A stretch of DNA of 53,356 nucleotides from a virus: the IMG/VR virus record IMGVR_UViG_3300044844_001309, positions 1 through 53,356 of that record. One strand, written 5' to 3'. A program made the position numbers and the translations under genes. The notes under the pieces are model-generated. The model searched no databases. It was not told where the DNA came from and worked only from the letters and a program-made list of their open reading frames with translations. Below are positions 23,910-32,186 of this stretch, piece after piece. How positions within the stretch are numbered: position 1 is the stretch's first letter; every line of letters begins with the position of its first letter.

Positions 23910-25550
23910 CGCGTCGTCGGCCGGGACGAAGCCCCGGCCCACCTCGCCCATGATGCGCTCGGCGCGCGCGGGGTCGAGGTTGAAGAATTCCTGCAACATC
24001 GCCACGCCCGTGCTGCGCGGCAGTCGGCCGGCGGCCACCTCGCCCACGATCTCGACAGCGGACGTGACCTGCGCACCGTTGAGCGCGGTCTCTGCGGCGG
24101 GCACCGGCTCGGCGCTGGGGTCGACCACCGGGGCCGCGGCCGGAGCCTGAGCCTGCTCATCCACCAGGCGGAGGGGGGGGTATGCGTCGTCCCGGACTTC
24201 CTTCGCCGGCAGTTCGCCGCGGCGGCGGATCTCGGCCTCCAGCGCTTCGTCGTAGGTCAGCCCACCGGCGGTCATCAGGCTGCTCACGTACGCGCCCCAC
24301 TCCTGGAGCGACGCCTTGTCGATGTCGCCGAAGCGGTGCGTCGGCCAGAGCGCGCGCGGCACGCCGTTGAGGCGCAGCATGCGGGCGGCCTCGACGTTGA
24401 TCGTCTCCGACAGCGCGCCCAGCAGCGAGTCACCCTGGAGGCGGAACGCGTCGGTCTTCGACTCGTCGAGGCTCTTGGCGCCCACGCCGTCCATGCCGGC
24501 GTACATGAACGCGGCGCCCAGGCCCACGCTCATCTCGCCGCGGATGCGCCGAATGACGTCGGATGTGTTGACCTGGCGTGAGCCACCCGAGGCCATCAGA
24601 CGGAAGCGGAACTGGGTGGGGTTGCCGTCCGGGTCGAGCTCGGCGGGGATGACCACGCCCTCGAGCCCGTCGCGCTCCACCAGCGTGACCAGCTCCTTCA
24701 TCTGGCGCAGCGTCTCCTGCTCGTCCGCGCTGGCGCCGGCGCCGAACAGCTTGGGCGGCACCTCCATCACGGGCATGCCGGTGAGGTCGCGCTTGATACC
24801 GATCGCTTCGAGCTCCTCGAAGATGCGCTTGAAATAGTAGGCTCTCTCGGCGAGCGAGAGCATCGACAACCCCTCCGGGTTGTTCTTCGTGTGGCGGAAC
24901 CGGAAGTGGACGACCTTGGACATCGGGATCCACACCAGGGACCGCGTCTCCTGCGGCGATTGCCAGAAGCCCAGAAGCTCCCGCTTGTCGTCCGACCACT
25001 CCCAGCGATCGACGGACTCGAGCGGCCGGATGTCCCACGACCGCCACGCGAGCCAGCCGTCGTTGTAGTCGCTGGCGAACATAGGGTCGTCGACGTCGCC
25101 GCGACAGACCTTGTAGGTGACTTCCATCGGCGCCGCGCCGTCGCGGGCGGTGTGCTCGATGACCGTCGACATGCGCGCTCGGGGCGTCTCGTCCATGTCC
25201 TCCCAGGCGCCCGCCATCCGGTCCGCGATGCGCTGCGCCTCGGGGGAGGGAGAGGCGTCGCTCTCCCCGATCGGCTTGGCTGGCTCCCACAGCGAGGGCG
25301 CGCGGTTGAGGAAGTTCACCAGGTTGTTGATGAAGCCACCGGCCGTCGTGTCGCTCTCGCCCATCTCGCGGAAGACCTTGAACCGCTGGCCGCCGACGAG
25401 CCGCGGGCGCCACTCCTCGTAGACGTGGCCCGAGGTCTGGCGGAGGGAGGGGAGGCCGAGCTTGAGGAGGGGGGAGGCGGGCGGGCGCGCGCGGGACGAA
25501 CGGGAGCGGGCCACGCCGCAGTCTGGGCCGGCTGTCCACCGCTGCGCCAC
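23892..25550 (-). CDS. Portal protein
   Basis: 552 aa from GTG 25550; a GTG at 25514 is equally possible because neither has a clear binding site. Matches the Mu gp29-like/DUF935 portal class in order: N-terminal wing (YEEWRPRLVGGQRFKVFREM, FINNLVNFLNRAP), central VVHFRFRHTKNNPEGLSML with EELEAIGIKRDLTGMPVMEV, and C-terminal helix bundle with ISVRIRGEMSVGLGAAFMYA-type segment and LNGVPRALWPTHRFGDIDK. Forms the ring for DNA entry and tail docking. Pro/Ala-rich linker at about 430-465. Confidence 0.8.
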   Translation of the reverse strand: MAQRWTAGPDCGVARSRSSRARPPASPLLKLGLPSLRQTSGHVYEEWRPRLVGGQRFKVFREMGESDTTAGGFINNLVNFLNRAPSLWEPAKPIGESDASPSPEAQRIADRMAGAWEDMDETPRARMSTVIEHTARDGAAPMEVTYKVCRGDVDDPMFASDYNDGWLAWRSWDIRPLESVDRWEWSDDKRELLGFWQSPQETRSLVWIPMSKVVHFRFRHTKNNPEGLSMLSLAERAYYFKRIFEELEAIGIKRDLTGMPVMEVPPKLFGAGASADEQETLRQMKELVTLVERDGLEGVVIPAELDPDGNPTQFRFRLMASGGSRQVNTSDVIRRIRGEMSVGLGAAFMYAGMDGVGAKSLDESKTDAFRLQGDSLLGALSETINVEAARMLRLNGVPRALWPTHRFGDIDKASLQEWGAYVSSLMTAGGLTYDEALEAEIRRRGELPAKEVRDDAYPPLRLVDEQAQAPAAAPVVDPSAEPVPAAETALNGAQVTSAVEIVGEVAAGRLPRSTGVAMLQEFFNLDPARAERIMGEVGRGFVPADDASPSGP

Positions 25551-25571
25551 CGCGCGAGGTAGACCGCTGGC

Positions 25572-25883
25572 CTACCCCCGGAAGACCATGCGCTGCACCG
25601 CCAGCGAGAACTCGCCGCTCACGTGGCCCCAGGAAGACGTCCGCGTCGGTGGCGCCTCGACCCACGCGCACGCGTAGCCGATGCCGTTCATGAGGCCGTA
25701 CACCTGCCACATGAGGTCGAGCTGTGGCCCCAGCGACATGCGGTCGATGCGCGTTCGGATGGACTGCGGCCCTAGCCCTGGACGCACGCTCGGTGTCTCT
25801 GCGATGAGGTCTCCACCCTCCTCCCGCAGCGTCCACACCACGTCGCCATCTTGCACCGTGAGGGCTTCGCTCGTCGTCATCAT
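25572..25883 (-). CDS. Hypothetical protein between portal and head morphogenesis genes
   Basis: 103 aa; tandem ATGATG at 25883/25880 overlapping the upstream stop, with GGGAGGGG just before. Contains QDGDVVWTLREEGGDLI and FSLAVQRMVFRG. No motif recognised; position suggests a minor head component or packaging factor. Confidence 0.6.
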   Translation of the reverse strand: MMTTSEALTVQDGDVVWTLREEGGDLIAETPSVRPGLGPQSIRTRIDRMSLGPQLDLMWQVYGLMNGIGYACAWVEAPPTRTSSWGHVSGEFSLAVQRMVFRG

Positions 25884-27166
25884 CCCCTCCCGTGTCGTAG
25901 CTTCAGCGTCGCCACCTCGCCGCGCGTCAGCGTGACGGCGTCGGGCAGCTCCGCGGTGATGGCCTTCGCCGTACGCCGACGGATGACCGGGGCAGTCGTG
26001 CACTGGCAGTTGATGGTCTCGCCAATGGGCGCGCTCGGGTCGCCAGGGTAGCGCAGCCGGTTCCCGCGCTCGGTCACGAAATACTCGCCGAGCTTCACGC
26101 GCTTGCCGTTCATGTGGCCGTGCCGCTCGGAGCCCAGCCGCGCCAGCCACTCAATCTCCTCGACGCCCGTCGCCTTGTAGCCCTCGACGATGCCGGTGTT
26201 CTCGGCCTGCGCCAGCTCCGTCTGCGCGATGATGGCGGCCCGCTCCGGCGAGAAGACGCGGATGCGGCCGTCGACCTCGCGCCCGTGAAACTGCGTATGG
26301 ATGCGCCGCGCGATCTCGCCCATGCTCGGGACCTTCGCCTCGCTCTGCGCCTCCGCCACGATCTGGCGCACGCTCGCGCGCACCTCGTCCTTCGTCGTGG
26401 CCAGGAGGTCGTCGACCCGCTCCACCACGCCGTTGCGGTACTCCCAGAACCACTTGATCTTGGTCGGCTTGCCCTCGACCGCGTCGCGCATCAGCGTGCC
26501 GCGGAACGCGAGGTCGTCCATCACGGGCGCCTTCGGCTTGCCTCCTGCGGGCGGCTCGACACCGACACGCCGCCGGACCACGGTCTCGTCCTCGGGGTCG
26601 ACGGTCACCGGCACACGCGTCACGCCGAGGTCGCGGAGAGCGGCCAGGCGGTGTCGACCGTCGCGGACCGAGATGTCGCCGCCCGACCGCACTACGATCT
26701 CTGGCATGTTCACTGGGGTGCCGTTGCGGATGGCGGCTCGCAGGAACTCGATCGCCTGCCGATAGCGGTCACCGATGCCACCCGCGCCACCCGAGCCCAC
26801 GTAGAACGAAGGCGATCGGCGGAGCTCGCCGTCCAGGGCTTCGATGTCCACCCAGACCACGCGCCGCCCCTCCTCCTCGGCGATCGGCGACCGCCCGAAG
26901 ACCGGCCCACCCCCCGTCTGCGCCGCCGCCCGTGAGGCTGCGCTGGCCGCCTGGCGGATGCCGAAGCGCGACAGCAGCGCGATGAGCTCGTCGCGGAGCT
27001 CGGCCTCGGTGGCCTCGCGCGCCTTCGCCGACGCGCCCATCTCCGCGAGCACGCGCCGCGCCTCCAGCTCACCGAGCCGCCCCAGCAGGCGCGCCACCTG
27101 GACCGCGAGCGGCTTCGCGCGGGCCACGACCTCCGCCCGCGTCTGGGCCTGTCGGCGGGACGTCAC
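25880..27166 (-). CDS. Head morphogenesis protein (MuF/SPP1 gp7-like) with ParB-like domain
   Basis: 428 aa, GTG 27166. C-terminal domain (about 260-400) is the classical MuF fold: SMGEIARRIHTQFHGREVDG, RAAIIAQTELAQAENTGIVEG, GSERHGHMNGKRV, PGDPSAPIGETINCQC. Residues 100-200 are an unusual insertion resembling a ParB-type nucleotide domain, with ISVRDGRHRLAALRDLGVTR (DGRHR at 169-173) followed by VPVTVDPED. MuF-linked domains are often ejected effectors. Injected with DNA in related phages; here the partner domain could act on host targets. Functional claim for the insertion is inference. Confidence 0.8.
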   Translation of the reverse strand: MTSRRQAQTRAEVVARAKPLAVQVARLLGRLGELEARRVLAEMGASAKAREATEAELRDELIALLSRFGIRQAASAASRAAAQTGGGPVFGRSPIAEEEGRRVVWVDIEALDGELRRSPSFYVGSGGAGGIGDRYRQAIEFLRAAIRNGTPVNMPEIVVRSGGDISVRDGRHRLAALRDLGVTRVPVTVDPEDETVVRRRVGVEPPAGGKPKAPVMDDLAFRGTLMRDAVEGKPTKIKWFWEYRNGVVERVDDLLATTKDEVRASVRQIVAEAQSEAKVPSMGEIARRIHTQFHGREVDGRIRVFSPERAAIIAQTELAQAENTGIVEGYKATGVEEIEWLARLGSERHGHMNGKRVKLGEYFVTERGNRLRYPGDPSAPIGETINCQCTTAPVIRRRTAKAITAELPDAVTLTRGEVATLKLRHGRG

Positions 27167-27197
27167 CCCGCCACCGTCCCCGCCAGAGCGCGCACGG

Positions 27198-28634
27198 TCA
27201 AGCGCCTCGGATGGTCGAGGGCCGCGCGTTCAAGCCCAGCCGCGGCGCGACCACCGACGGCGTGCGCAGCACCAGGTTTGTCGCCGCCCACACGAGCGCG
27301 TCGAGTCGATCGGGCGAGTCGTTCCCGGGCTCCCACCCGCAGAGCTGGTCCTCAAGGTCCGAGAACGCCCCCGCGTGGAAGACGCGCCCCTGCTCGTACA
27401 GCGCGGCCACCGGCTCGGCGCGCGTGCGCTTGCCGTCGCTGGCGTGCTCGCGCTTGATCGGGAGGTCGATGTCCGCGGCGCGCAGGATGCTCTCGACCAT
27501 GTCGCCGCCTTGGTTGTCCTCGGCCACCACGCGGTCCGCCTTCCAGCGCGCGAAGGCCTTGGCCGTCGCACGCGCCCAGCCTTCGGGGCTGTAGATGTCC
27601 GAGAGGTCCTCCAGCACCCACAGCTTGCGGCTCGACGTCACGCCCGCCACCACGATGCCGGTCTCGTTGCTCTCCTCGTCCTTGTTCGCGCTGCGCTTCT
27701 GCGAGATCGCGGGGTCCACCGCGACCACGATGCGATCGAGCTGGCCCACCAAGGCCTCGCGCACGCGGAGCGCCCGCTCGTCGCGCATCTCGTCGGTAAT
27801 GACCGGCGCCACCGCCCAGCGGCGGCGGACGTTGTCGGGCACCACGTCCATGCGGCGCGCCTGCTCGACCATCGCCCGCTTCCACAGCGCCCCGGGCGCC
27901 TCGTCGAACATCTCACCGTCGAGCTCCTGCCGCCCCAGCGTCGTCCCGTCGTACCGCTCCAGCACCTCGCGCAAGTACTCCGGGTCGAGGTTGCCCGCGT
28001 TGTCCGCGGTGCGGCCGCGCGTCAACGTCGTGCTCCTGCGCTGGATAATCTGTCGCAGCCACTCCTTGGGGCGCGGGGTCGTCGTCAGGATCGCGCGGGG
28101 GCCGTCCGGGTGCGGCAGGCGCAGACCGAACGAGAGCTGATCCCACGCGTCCCGTGTCCGCCAGGCCGCGGCCTCGTCGCCCCAGGCGAAATCGTGCTGG
28201 GGCCCGCGGAGCTGGTCCGGCTTCTCCGCGCTGTACGTGTAGCCGACCGCACCGTTGGGCCACTTCAGCAGCGTCTGCGATGGGATCCACTTCGGCCGGA
28301 AGTCGTCCGGGCTCAGCGTCAGCAGGCCCGAGGGGCCCTCCAACATCACGCGGATGTCGCCCGCCGTCCGCCCCAGCAGCGCGACCCGCCGGTAGCCACG
28401 CTCGCGCACGGCCTCGATCACCGTCCCCGAGCCCGTGTGCGACTTCCCGACGCCGCGGCCGCCCATGTACAGCCACGTGCGCCAGCGCCCCTTGGGCCAC
28501 GACTGCTCGGGCCGCCGCCAGAACTTCCACGACTTGCGGAGCTGGCCCGCCTGCGTCTCCGTCAGGCCGCCCAGCAGCGCGCGCCGATCTTCGTCGGGCA
28601 GCAGCGCCAGCGTCTCAGCGAGGCTCCGCCCCAC
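27198..28634 (-). CDS. terL: Terminase large subunit
   Basis: 478 aa, GTG 28634 (20-nt overlap with terS). ATPase: Walker A GGRGVGKSH at 58-66, Walker B FAWGDE at 149-154. RNase H-like nuclease: Asp307 in VVAVDPAI, Glu372-Asp373 in VVAEDNQGG, Asp442/Asp445 in DRLDALVWA. Cuts concatemeric DNA and packs it through the portal using ATP. All expected motifs are present and the gene appears intact; C-terminus is rich in basic residues for DNA contact. The subtype (headful or cos) cannot be told from sequence alone. Confidence 0.93.
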   Translation of the reverse strand: MGRSLAETLALLPDEDRRALLGGLTETQAGQLRKSWKFWRRPEQSWPKGRWRTWLYMGGRGVGKSHTGSGTVIEAVRERGYRRVALLGRTAGDIRVMLEGPSGLLTLSPDDFRPKWIPSQTLLKWPNGAVGYTYSAEKPDQLRGPQHDFAWGDEAAAWRTRDAWDQLSFGLRLPHPDGPRAILTTTPRPKEWLRQIIQRRSTTLTRGRTADNAGNLDPEYLREVLERYDGTTLGRQELDGEMFDEAPGALWKRAMVEQARRMDVVPDNVRRRWAVAPVITDEMRDERALRVREALVGQLDRIVVAVDPAISQKRSANKDEESNETGIVVAGVTSSRKLWVLEDLSDIYSPEGWARATAKAFARWKADRVVAEDNQGGDMVESILRAADIDLPIKREHASDGKRTRAEPVAALYEQGRVFHAGAFSDLEDQLCGWEPGNDSPDRLDALVWAATNLVLRTPSVVAPRLGLNARPSTIRGA

Positions 28635-29109
28635 CCTCGTCCTCGTCGCGCGCCTGGCCCGTGAGGCGCCCGCGCAGGTCCGTGATCATCGCGTCCAGCG
28701 CCAGCAGGTTGTCGGTCTTCTGCGTCACGCTGAATGCCTCGGCCGCGTCCAGACCCATCAGCTTCGCGCGGCGCTGCTGCACGCGGATGATCGACAGCGT
28801 CGCCGCGGCCAGGCCCTCACCGTCGCCGGCGGCGTGCGCGGCCTCGGCCTGCGCGAGGCCCATGCGCTCGAGCTCGTCCAGGGTCGCGAGGTCGAGCTGG
28901 CGCAGCTCCTCCGCGCTCTCGGCCGTCGCCTCCCGGAGCGCCGTGAGCGCGCGCTCCACCGCCTTGCGCGCGCCGCTCTCCTCGGCGTACCCGCACTCCG
29001 CCGCGATCACGCGGTAGGGCAGCCGCTTCTTGCGCAGGTCCACCGCCTTGGCGACACGCTCGGCCTCGGTGAGCACGGCCGCGCCGGTCTTGCTTCTGCT
29101 ACGCGCCAT
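28615..29109 (-). CDS. terS: Terminase small subunit
   Basis: 164 aa, ATG 29109, 11-nt overlap with the cysH-like gene. N-terminal helix-turn-helix (PYRVIAAECGYAEESGARKAVERAL, residues 31-55) for DNA recognition, then a long helical coiled section (ATLDELERMGLAQAEAAHAAG) for oligomerisation, and an acidic C-terminus for contact with TerL. Length is typical. Confidence 0.8.
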   Translation of the reverse strand: MARSRSKTGAAVLTEAERVAKAVDLRKKRLPYRVIAAECGYAEESGARKAVERALTALREATAESAEELRQLDLATLDELERMGLAQAEAAHAAGDGEGLAAATLSIIRVQQRRAKLMGLDAAEAFSVTQKTDNLLALDAMITDLRGRLTGQARDEDEGGAEPR

Positions 29110-29926
29110 CGGAACCCCTCAGGTCGGATTGTAGCACGGTCTCTCGTGGCGGCTCGACACGACCAACGCCCAGCCGCGTCCGCTCCGCTTCATCTCGGGC
29201 CCGGATGGCCCGTATCTCGTCGCGGTAGTAGGTCCACTCGTGCTCCACGCGGCCGCGCTCGGCGCCGCGCTCCTCGGCCAGCATGTCCACGCGCAGGTGC
29301 TCGCGGTCGAACAGCCCGCCCATGGTCATCGCGTAGATCGGGTGGACCGGCAGGTCGTGGGCTTCCAGGTAGGCAAACACGTCCTTCGTCGTCCACCAGC
29401 CGAGGGGCATCGAGCCACTGGCCGAGTTCTCGCCGAACTTGCACATGCTGATGCGGCGCACCCGGGACTCTTGCGCGCGCACGCCGGTGATGTGGCCCGG
29501 TCCGTGACGGCGCACCGCCTCGGCCAACCCGTGGCGGAAGTACAGCGACGACGCGGCGGTCAGCTCCCGCGTGTAGTCGTACTCCACCACGATCTCCTCG
29601 TAGCGGAGGCCGGGGTGCTGCTGGAGAAACGCGTCCCGCACGCGCTCGCAGTCGGGGTTGAACCACCACGAGCCCTTCACCCAGACGAGCGGGAGATCGA
29701 TCTCGTGGCGAAGCAGCCAGGCCAGGTGCGCGACCACGGTGGAGTCTTTGCCCCACGAGACGGAGACGTAGGCGCGCGTCGTCGCGACGAAGTCACGGAT
29801 GGCCTGAAGGGCACGCGCGGGCTTCTTCCCGCGCGCGAGCATGCGCCCCAGGATGGCGTCCGTCCGCGCGTGCGTCGCCCACACCTCCAGGTCACGCGCC
29901 GTGTGCCGGGGGCTGGCGATCAGCAT
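29099..29926 (-). CDS. cysH: CysH-like PP-loop (PAPS reductase family) protein
   Basis: 275 aa, ATG 29926. Adenine nucleotide alpha-hydrolase/PAPS reductase fold: PP-loop SVSWGKDSTV with SWGKDS at 57-62, and GVRAQESRVR at 148-157. Such proteins bind ATP or an adenylated sulphur donor; members act in sulphate reduction, tRNA thiolation and DNA phosphorothioation. A cysH-like gene is the characteristic neighbour of type IV-B CRISPR-Cas loci. The C-terminal cysteine motif of a true PAPS reductase is not visible, so sulphite production is unlikely. Encoded between the CRISPR-like genes and terminase; overlaps both neighbours. Confidence 0.85.
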   Translation of the reverse strand: MLIASPRHTARDLEVWATHARTDAILGRMLARGKKPARALQAIRDFVATTRAYVSVSWGKDSTVVAHLAWLLRHEIDLPLVWVKGSWWFNPDCERVRDAFLQQHPGLRYEEIVVEYDYTRELTAASSLYFRHGLAEAVRRHGPGHITGVRAQESRVRRISMCKFGENSASGSMPLGWWTTKDVFAYLEAHDLPVHPIYAMTMGGLFDREHLRVDMLAEERGAERGRVEHEWTYYRDEIRAIRARDEAERTRLGVGRVEPPRETVLQSDLRGSDGA

Positions 29927-30198
29927 GCCGCCCCCGCCGCTTCCACCCGTCGTGCTCGGGCAGCACCGTCACCAGGTCGGGGCGCTCGCCCGGCCCATGC
30001 GGCACCACAACAAATCGCAGCCGGTGCGGCCGGCCCGTGCGCCAGACCTCCCCGGTGCGCCCGTCCTCGAGCGTCTTGACCTTGGTCCGATGCGCCACCA
30101 GCGACAAGCGGATGAGTCGGCCCAAGGCCTGGCTCGGTGTGAGCTCGGGCGCGACCCGCTCCCGGTAGCGGTCGACGGCGTGGCTCGTGATGCGCCAT
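29892..30198 (-). pseudogene. Frameshifted or non-canonical-start phage protein
   Basis: The frame that ends at 29892 encodes ITSHAVDRYRERVAPELTPS, LRFVVVPHG and VTVLPEHDGWK, a clearly conserved-looking phage protein. It has no ATG, GTG or TTG in frame near its start. The only good start, ATG 30198 with AGGACC upstream, is out of frame by one; dropping one base (around 30192) would give MAITSHAVDRY. It is a frameshift, a sequencing or assembly error, or start at CTG. The alternative frame from 30198 is Arg/Ala-rich and not convincing. Confidence 0.55.
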
Positions 30199-30202
30199 GG
30201 TC

Positions 30203-30754
30203 CTACGAGCCCCCGACCTTCGTGAGCCGCCAGTGCCCCCGGGATGGGCGCGTCACCACCCGCTCGCCCATCGCCACCAGCGTGTGCGTCACCGTCGACG
30301 TCGATTTGCCCACGTCGTCCGCCAGCTCGCGCGTCGTCGCCTCTCCACCACGCGCCTTCAGCGCCTGACGTAGCGTCTCCGCCGCCACACCCGACCCCGA
30401 GGCGTGCACCATCCGGCCCGGCGTCGGTGCTCGGGGCGCCAACACCGGCCGCGTAGGGCGCGGCCGCGCATCCACCGCAGGCAGCACGGTGCCCAGAGTC
30501 CGGACCTCGGCCGGCCGCAGGCGCGCGAGTACGATCTCCAGCGCCTGCCGCGCCTCGTCCTCCGGCACGCCCTCGATCGCCTCGCCCAGGCGCACGATGA
30601 GCGCGCCGAACTTCTGGACCTTGAGGGTGCGGCTCGTGAGCTCCACCGTCTTGGCCGGGGGCGCCGCCACCGCCAGGCCCTGCCCCGCCACGTAGCGCCG
30701 CCCGCGCGCAGTCTCCTCGCCGATCACGTCCTGGATGTCGCTGTCGGTCGTCAT
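30203..30754 (-). CDS. Winged-helix/HTH regulator-like protein in the CRISPR operon
   Basis: 183 aa, ATG 30754 (ATGA overlap with the cas6-like gene). N-terminal 75 residues are helical with a heptad-like region; middle is Pro-rich (GTVLPAVDARPRPTRP). C-terminal 60 residues look like a winged helix: AAETLRQALKARGGEATTRELAD, STSTVTHTLVAMGERVV, RGHWRLTKV. Possibly a regulator of the operon or a DNA-binding partner. No cas signature. Confidence 0.6.
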   Translation of the reverse strand: MTTDSDIQDVIGEETARGRRYVAGQGLAVAAPPAKTVELTSRTLKVQKFGALIVRLGEAIEGVPEDEARQALEIVLARLRPAEVRTLGTVLPAVDARPRPTRPVLAPRAPTPGRMVHASGSGVAAETLRQALKARGGEATTRELADDVGKSTSTVTHTLVAMGERVVTRPSRGHWRLTKVGGS

Positions 30755-31494
30755 GCCGTCTTCTCCTGTGCCGCGTGTGCGGCGGTCTCATGCACCCGAA
30801 CCATGCCGAAGCCGAAGCCTCGGTGCCGGCCGATGCCGCGCAGCATGGCGGTCTGCCGCTGCTCGTAGGTCGACCACTGCGCGTAGCCGGTGACCTCGAC
30901 CGCCGTGGTACTCCACGACAGCGCCCGGCGTCCCCGCGCAGGGCCTCGCTGCGTCTGGCGCACCAGCGTCACGTCCCAGCTGCGGGCGTGGTCCACCAGC
31001 ACGAGCGGCGCGCCCGCGGACTCCAGGCGCTGCGTCACCCACGCTACCCGTGCGTCCAGCGCCTCGGCCGGGGTGAGCGTCCGCCCGTGCAACTGGGCCT
31101 GTGTCACCACGTCGACTTCGGCCCCCGCGGCGTAGCCCCCGAGCGGCTTCGACAGCCGCACGACGGGCAGCGCCACCACGGCGATCGGTGTCCGCAGATC
31201 GTGCACCAGCTCGCCGAGCCCGACGCACTCGATCTTGAGCGTCGACGTCGCGGCCCGCACCTCCGCTGAGGCGTGCAGGTTGCGCCAGCCGAGCCACTCC
31301 GCGGGCTGGTACATCTCGGCCTCGACCGTCGGGCCCACCCGCGTGAGGTGGAACGTCTGCGGCGGGACGTCGAACGCCTCCGCCAGCAGCACGTGCATCA
31401 GGTAGCCGATGTCCGAGAGCGGGTAGCCGCGCGCCCGAGCCAGCGTCTCCAGCCCACCGCGCGCGACCGACAGGCGGATGAGGTACAGGCTCAC
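30751..31494 (-). CDS. cas6e: Cas6e-like CRISPR RNA endoribonuclease
   Basis: 247 aa from GTG 31494 (GTGA with csf3). Two ferredoxin-like halves of a RAMP protein. N-terminal helix SDIGYLMHVLLAEAF carries Tyr31-x-x-His34, the spacing of the catalytic Tyr23/His26 pair of Thermus Cas6e; C-terminal glycine-rich loop LRGIGRHRGFGFGM at 218-231 is the family hallmark. Cas6e cuts precursor CRISPR RNA within a repeat stem-loop and stays on its product. It is the fifth cas gene here, while classical type IV-B loci lack cas6. No repeats for it to cut are visible in the window. Confidence 0.75.
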   Translation of the reverse strand: MSLYLIRLSVARGGLETLARARGYPLSDIGYLMHVLLAEAFDVPPQTFHLTRVGPTVEAEMYQPAEWLGWRNLHASAEVRAATSTLKIECVGLGELVHDLRTPIAVVALPVVRLSKPLGGYAAGAEVDVVTQAQLHGRTLTPAEALDARVAWVTQRLESAGAPLVLVDHARSWDVTLVRQTQRGPARGRRALSWSTTAVEVTGYAQWSTYEQRQTAMLRGIGRHRGFGFGMVRVHETAAHAAQEKTA

Positions 31495-32186
31495 GCGGCC
31501 TCCGGGATCACGCATACCTCCTCGGCGGCGCGATTCCAGTACGGGTAGCTCAGCACCGCGTAGGCACGCGTGGCCTCGGGCCGCACGTCGGGCCACCCAT
31601 CGGGCAGCGGGCGCATCGGCCAGCCGTCGCGCACAAGCGGGAACGTCTCACTCCACGGCGCGCACCCCTCGACCGTCCAGCGCAGCACCGCACCACGGCC
31701 CACCGCCCGGCGCTTGCCGAGGTAGCCCACGTACTGAAGCAGATCCGCTACAGCCGCGCCGTCGCCCACGGCCCACCACGTAAGCCGGTCGTCCTCCATG
31801 TGCCGTGTCTCCAGCGGCAGGCGGTAGGTTTTCTGGGCGCCGGCCGCGATGTTGATGCGCGTGAACTTCTCCACCGCCATCTCCTGCGCCTCGGCCAACG
31901 GGAAGCGGCGGTTGATCCACACGTGCTCTCGCTCGTCGACGTTGCCCACTGACGTCGTGCACAGGTGGAATCGTCCGCCCTCAGCGCGCGCAAGCGGGAT
32001 CTCGATCGGCCGCAGCTCGGACACGCGCAGCGCGGGCGGCAGGTCCTGGACCTGGGCGACCGCCCACGCGAGGAGACCGTCCAGGCGCACCTCGGCCGAG
32101 GCCAGGCCGGCCCGCAGGGTGGCCGTGATGCGGAGCGGCTGGCGCGCGTCGCCCGCGGCCAGCCCTGCCGTGACCACCTCGGTCAC
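31491..32186 (-). CDS. csf3: Cas5-like protein Csf3 (type IV effector)
   Basis: 231 aa from GTG 32186 (GTGA with csf2). RAMP layout: first strand and helix LRITATLRAGLASAEVRLDGLLAWAV, basic middle (RRFPLAEAQEMAVEKFTRINI), YRLPLETRHM, LTWWAVGDG and the glycine-rich GKRRAVGRGAV at 157-167 followed by LRWTVEG. This order and length fit Csf3, which binds the 5' handle of the guide RNA and caps the backbone. Catalytic residues are not expected. Confidence 0.72.
   Translation of the reverse strand: MTEVVTAGLAAGDARQPLRITATLRAGLASAEVRLDGLLAWAVAQVQDLPPALRVSELRPIEIPLARAEGGRFHLCTTSVGNVDEREHVWINRRFPLAEAQEMAVEKFTRINIAAGAQKTYRLPLETRHMEDDRLTWWAVGDGAAVADLLQYVGYLGKRRAVGRGAVLRWTVEGCAPWSETFPLVRDGWPMRPLPDGWPDVRPEATRAYAVLSYPYWNRAAEEVCVIPEAA

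Noticed and set aside
25490-25571. tRNA-like sequence on the minus strand near the portal start (TGGCGCAGCGGTGGACAG)
   Set aside because: D-arm-like bases do not close into a stem, and anticodon and T arms do not form.
29920-30198. Gene starting at ATG 30198 in its own frame
   Set aside because: Product is Arg/Ala/Gly-rich without fold-like pattern, while the neighbouring frame encodes a protein-like sequence; treated as a frameshift.
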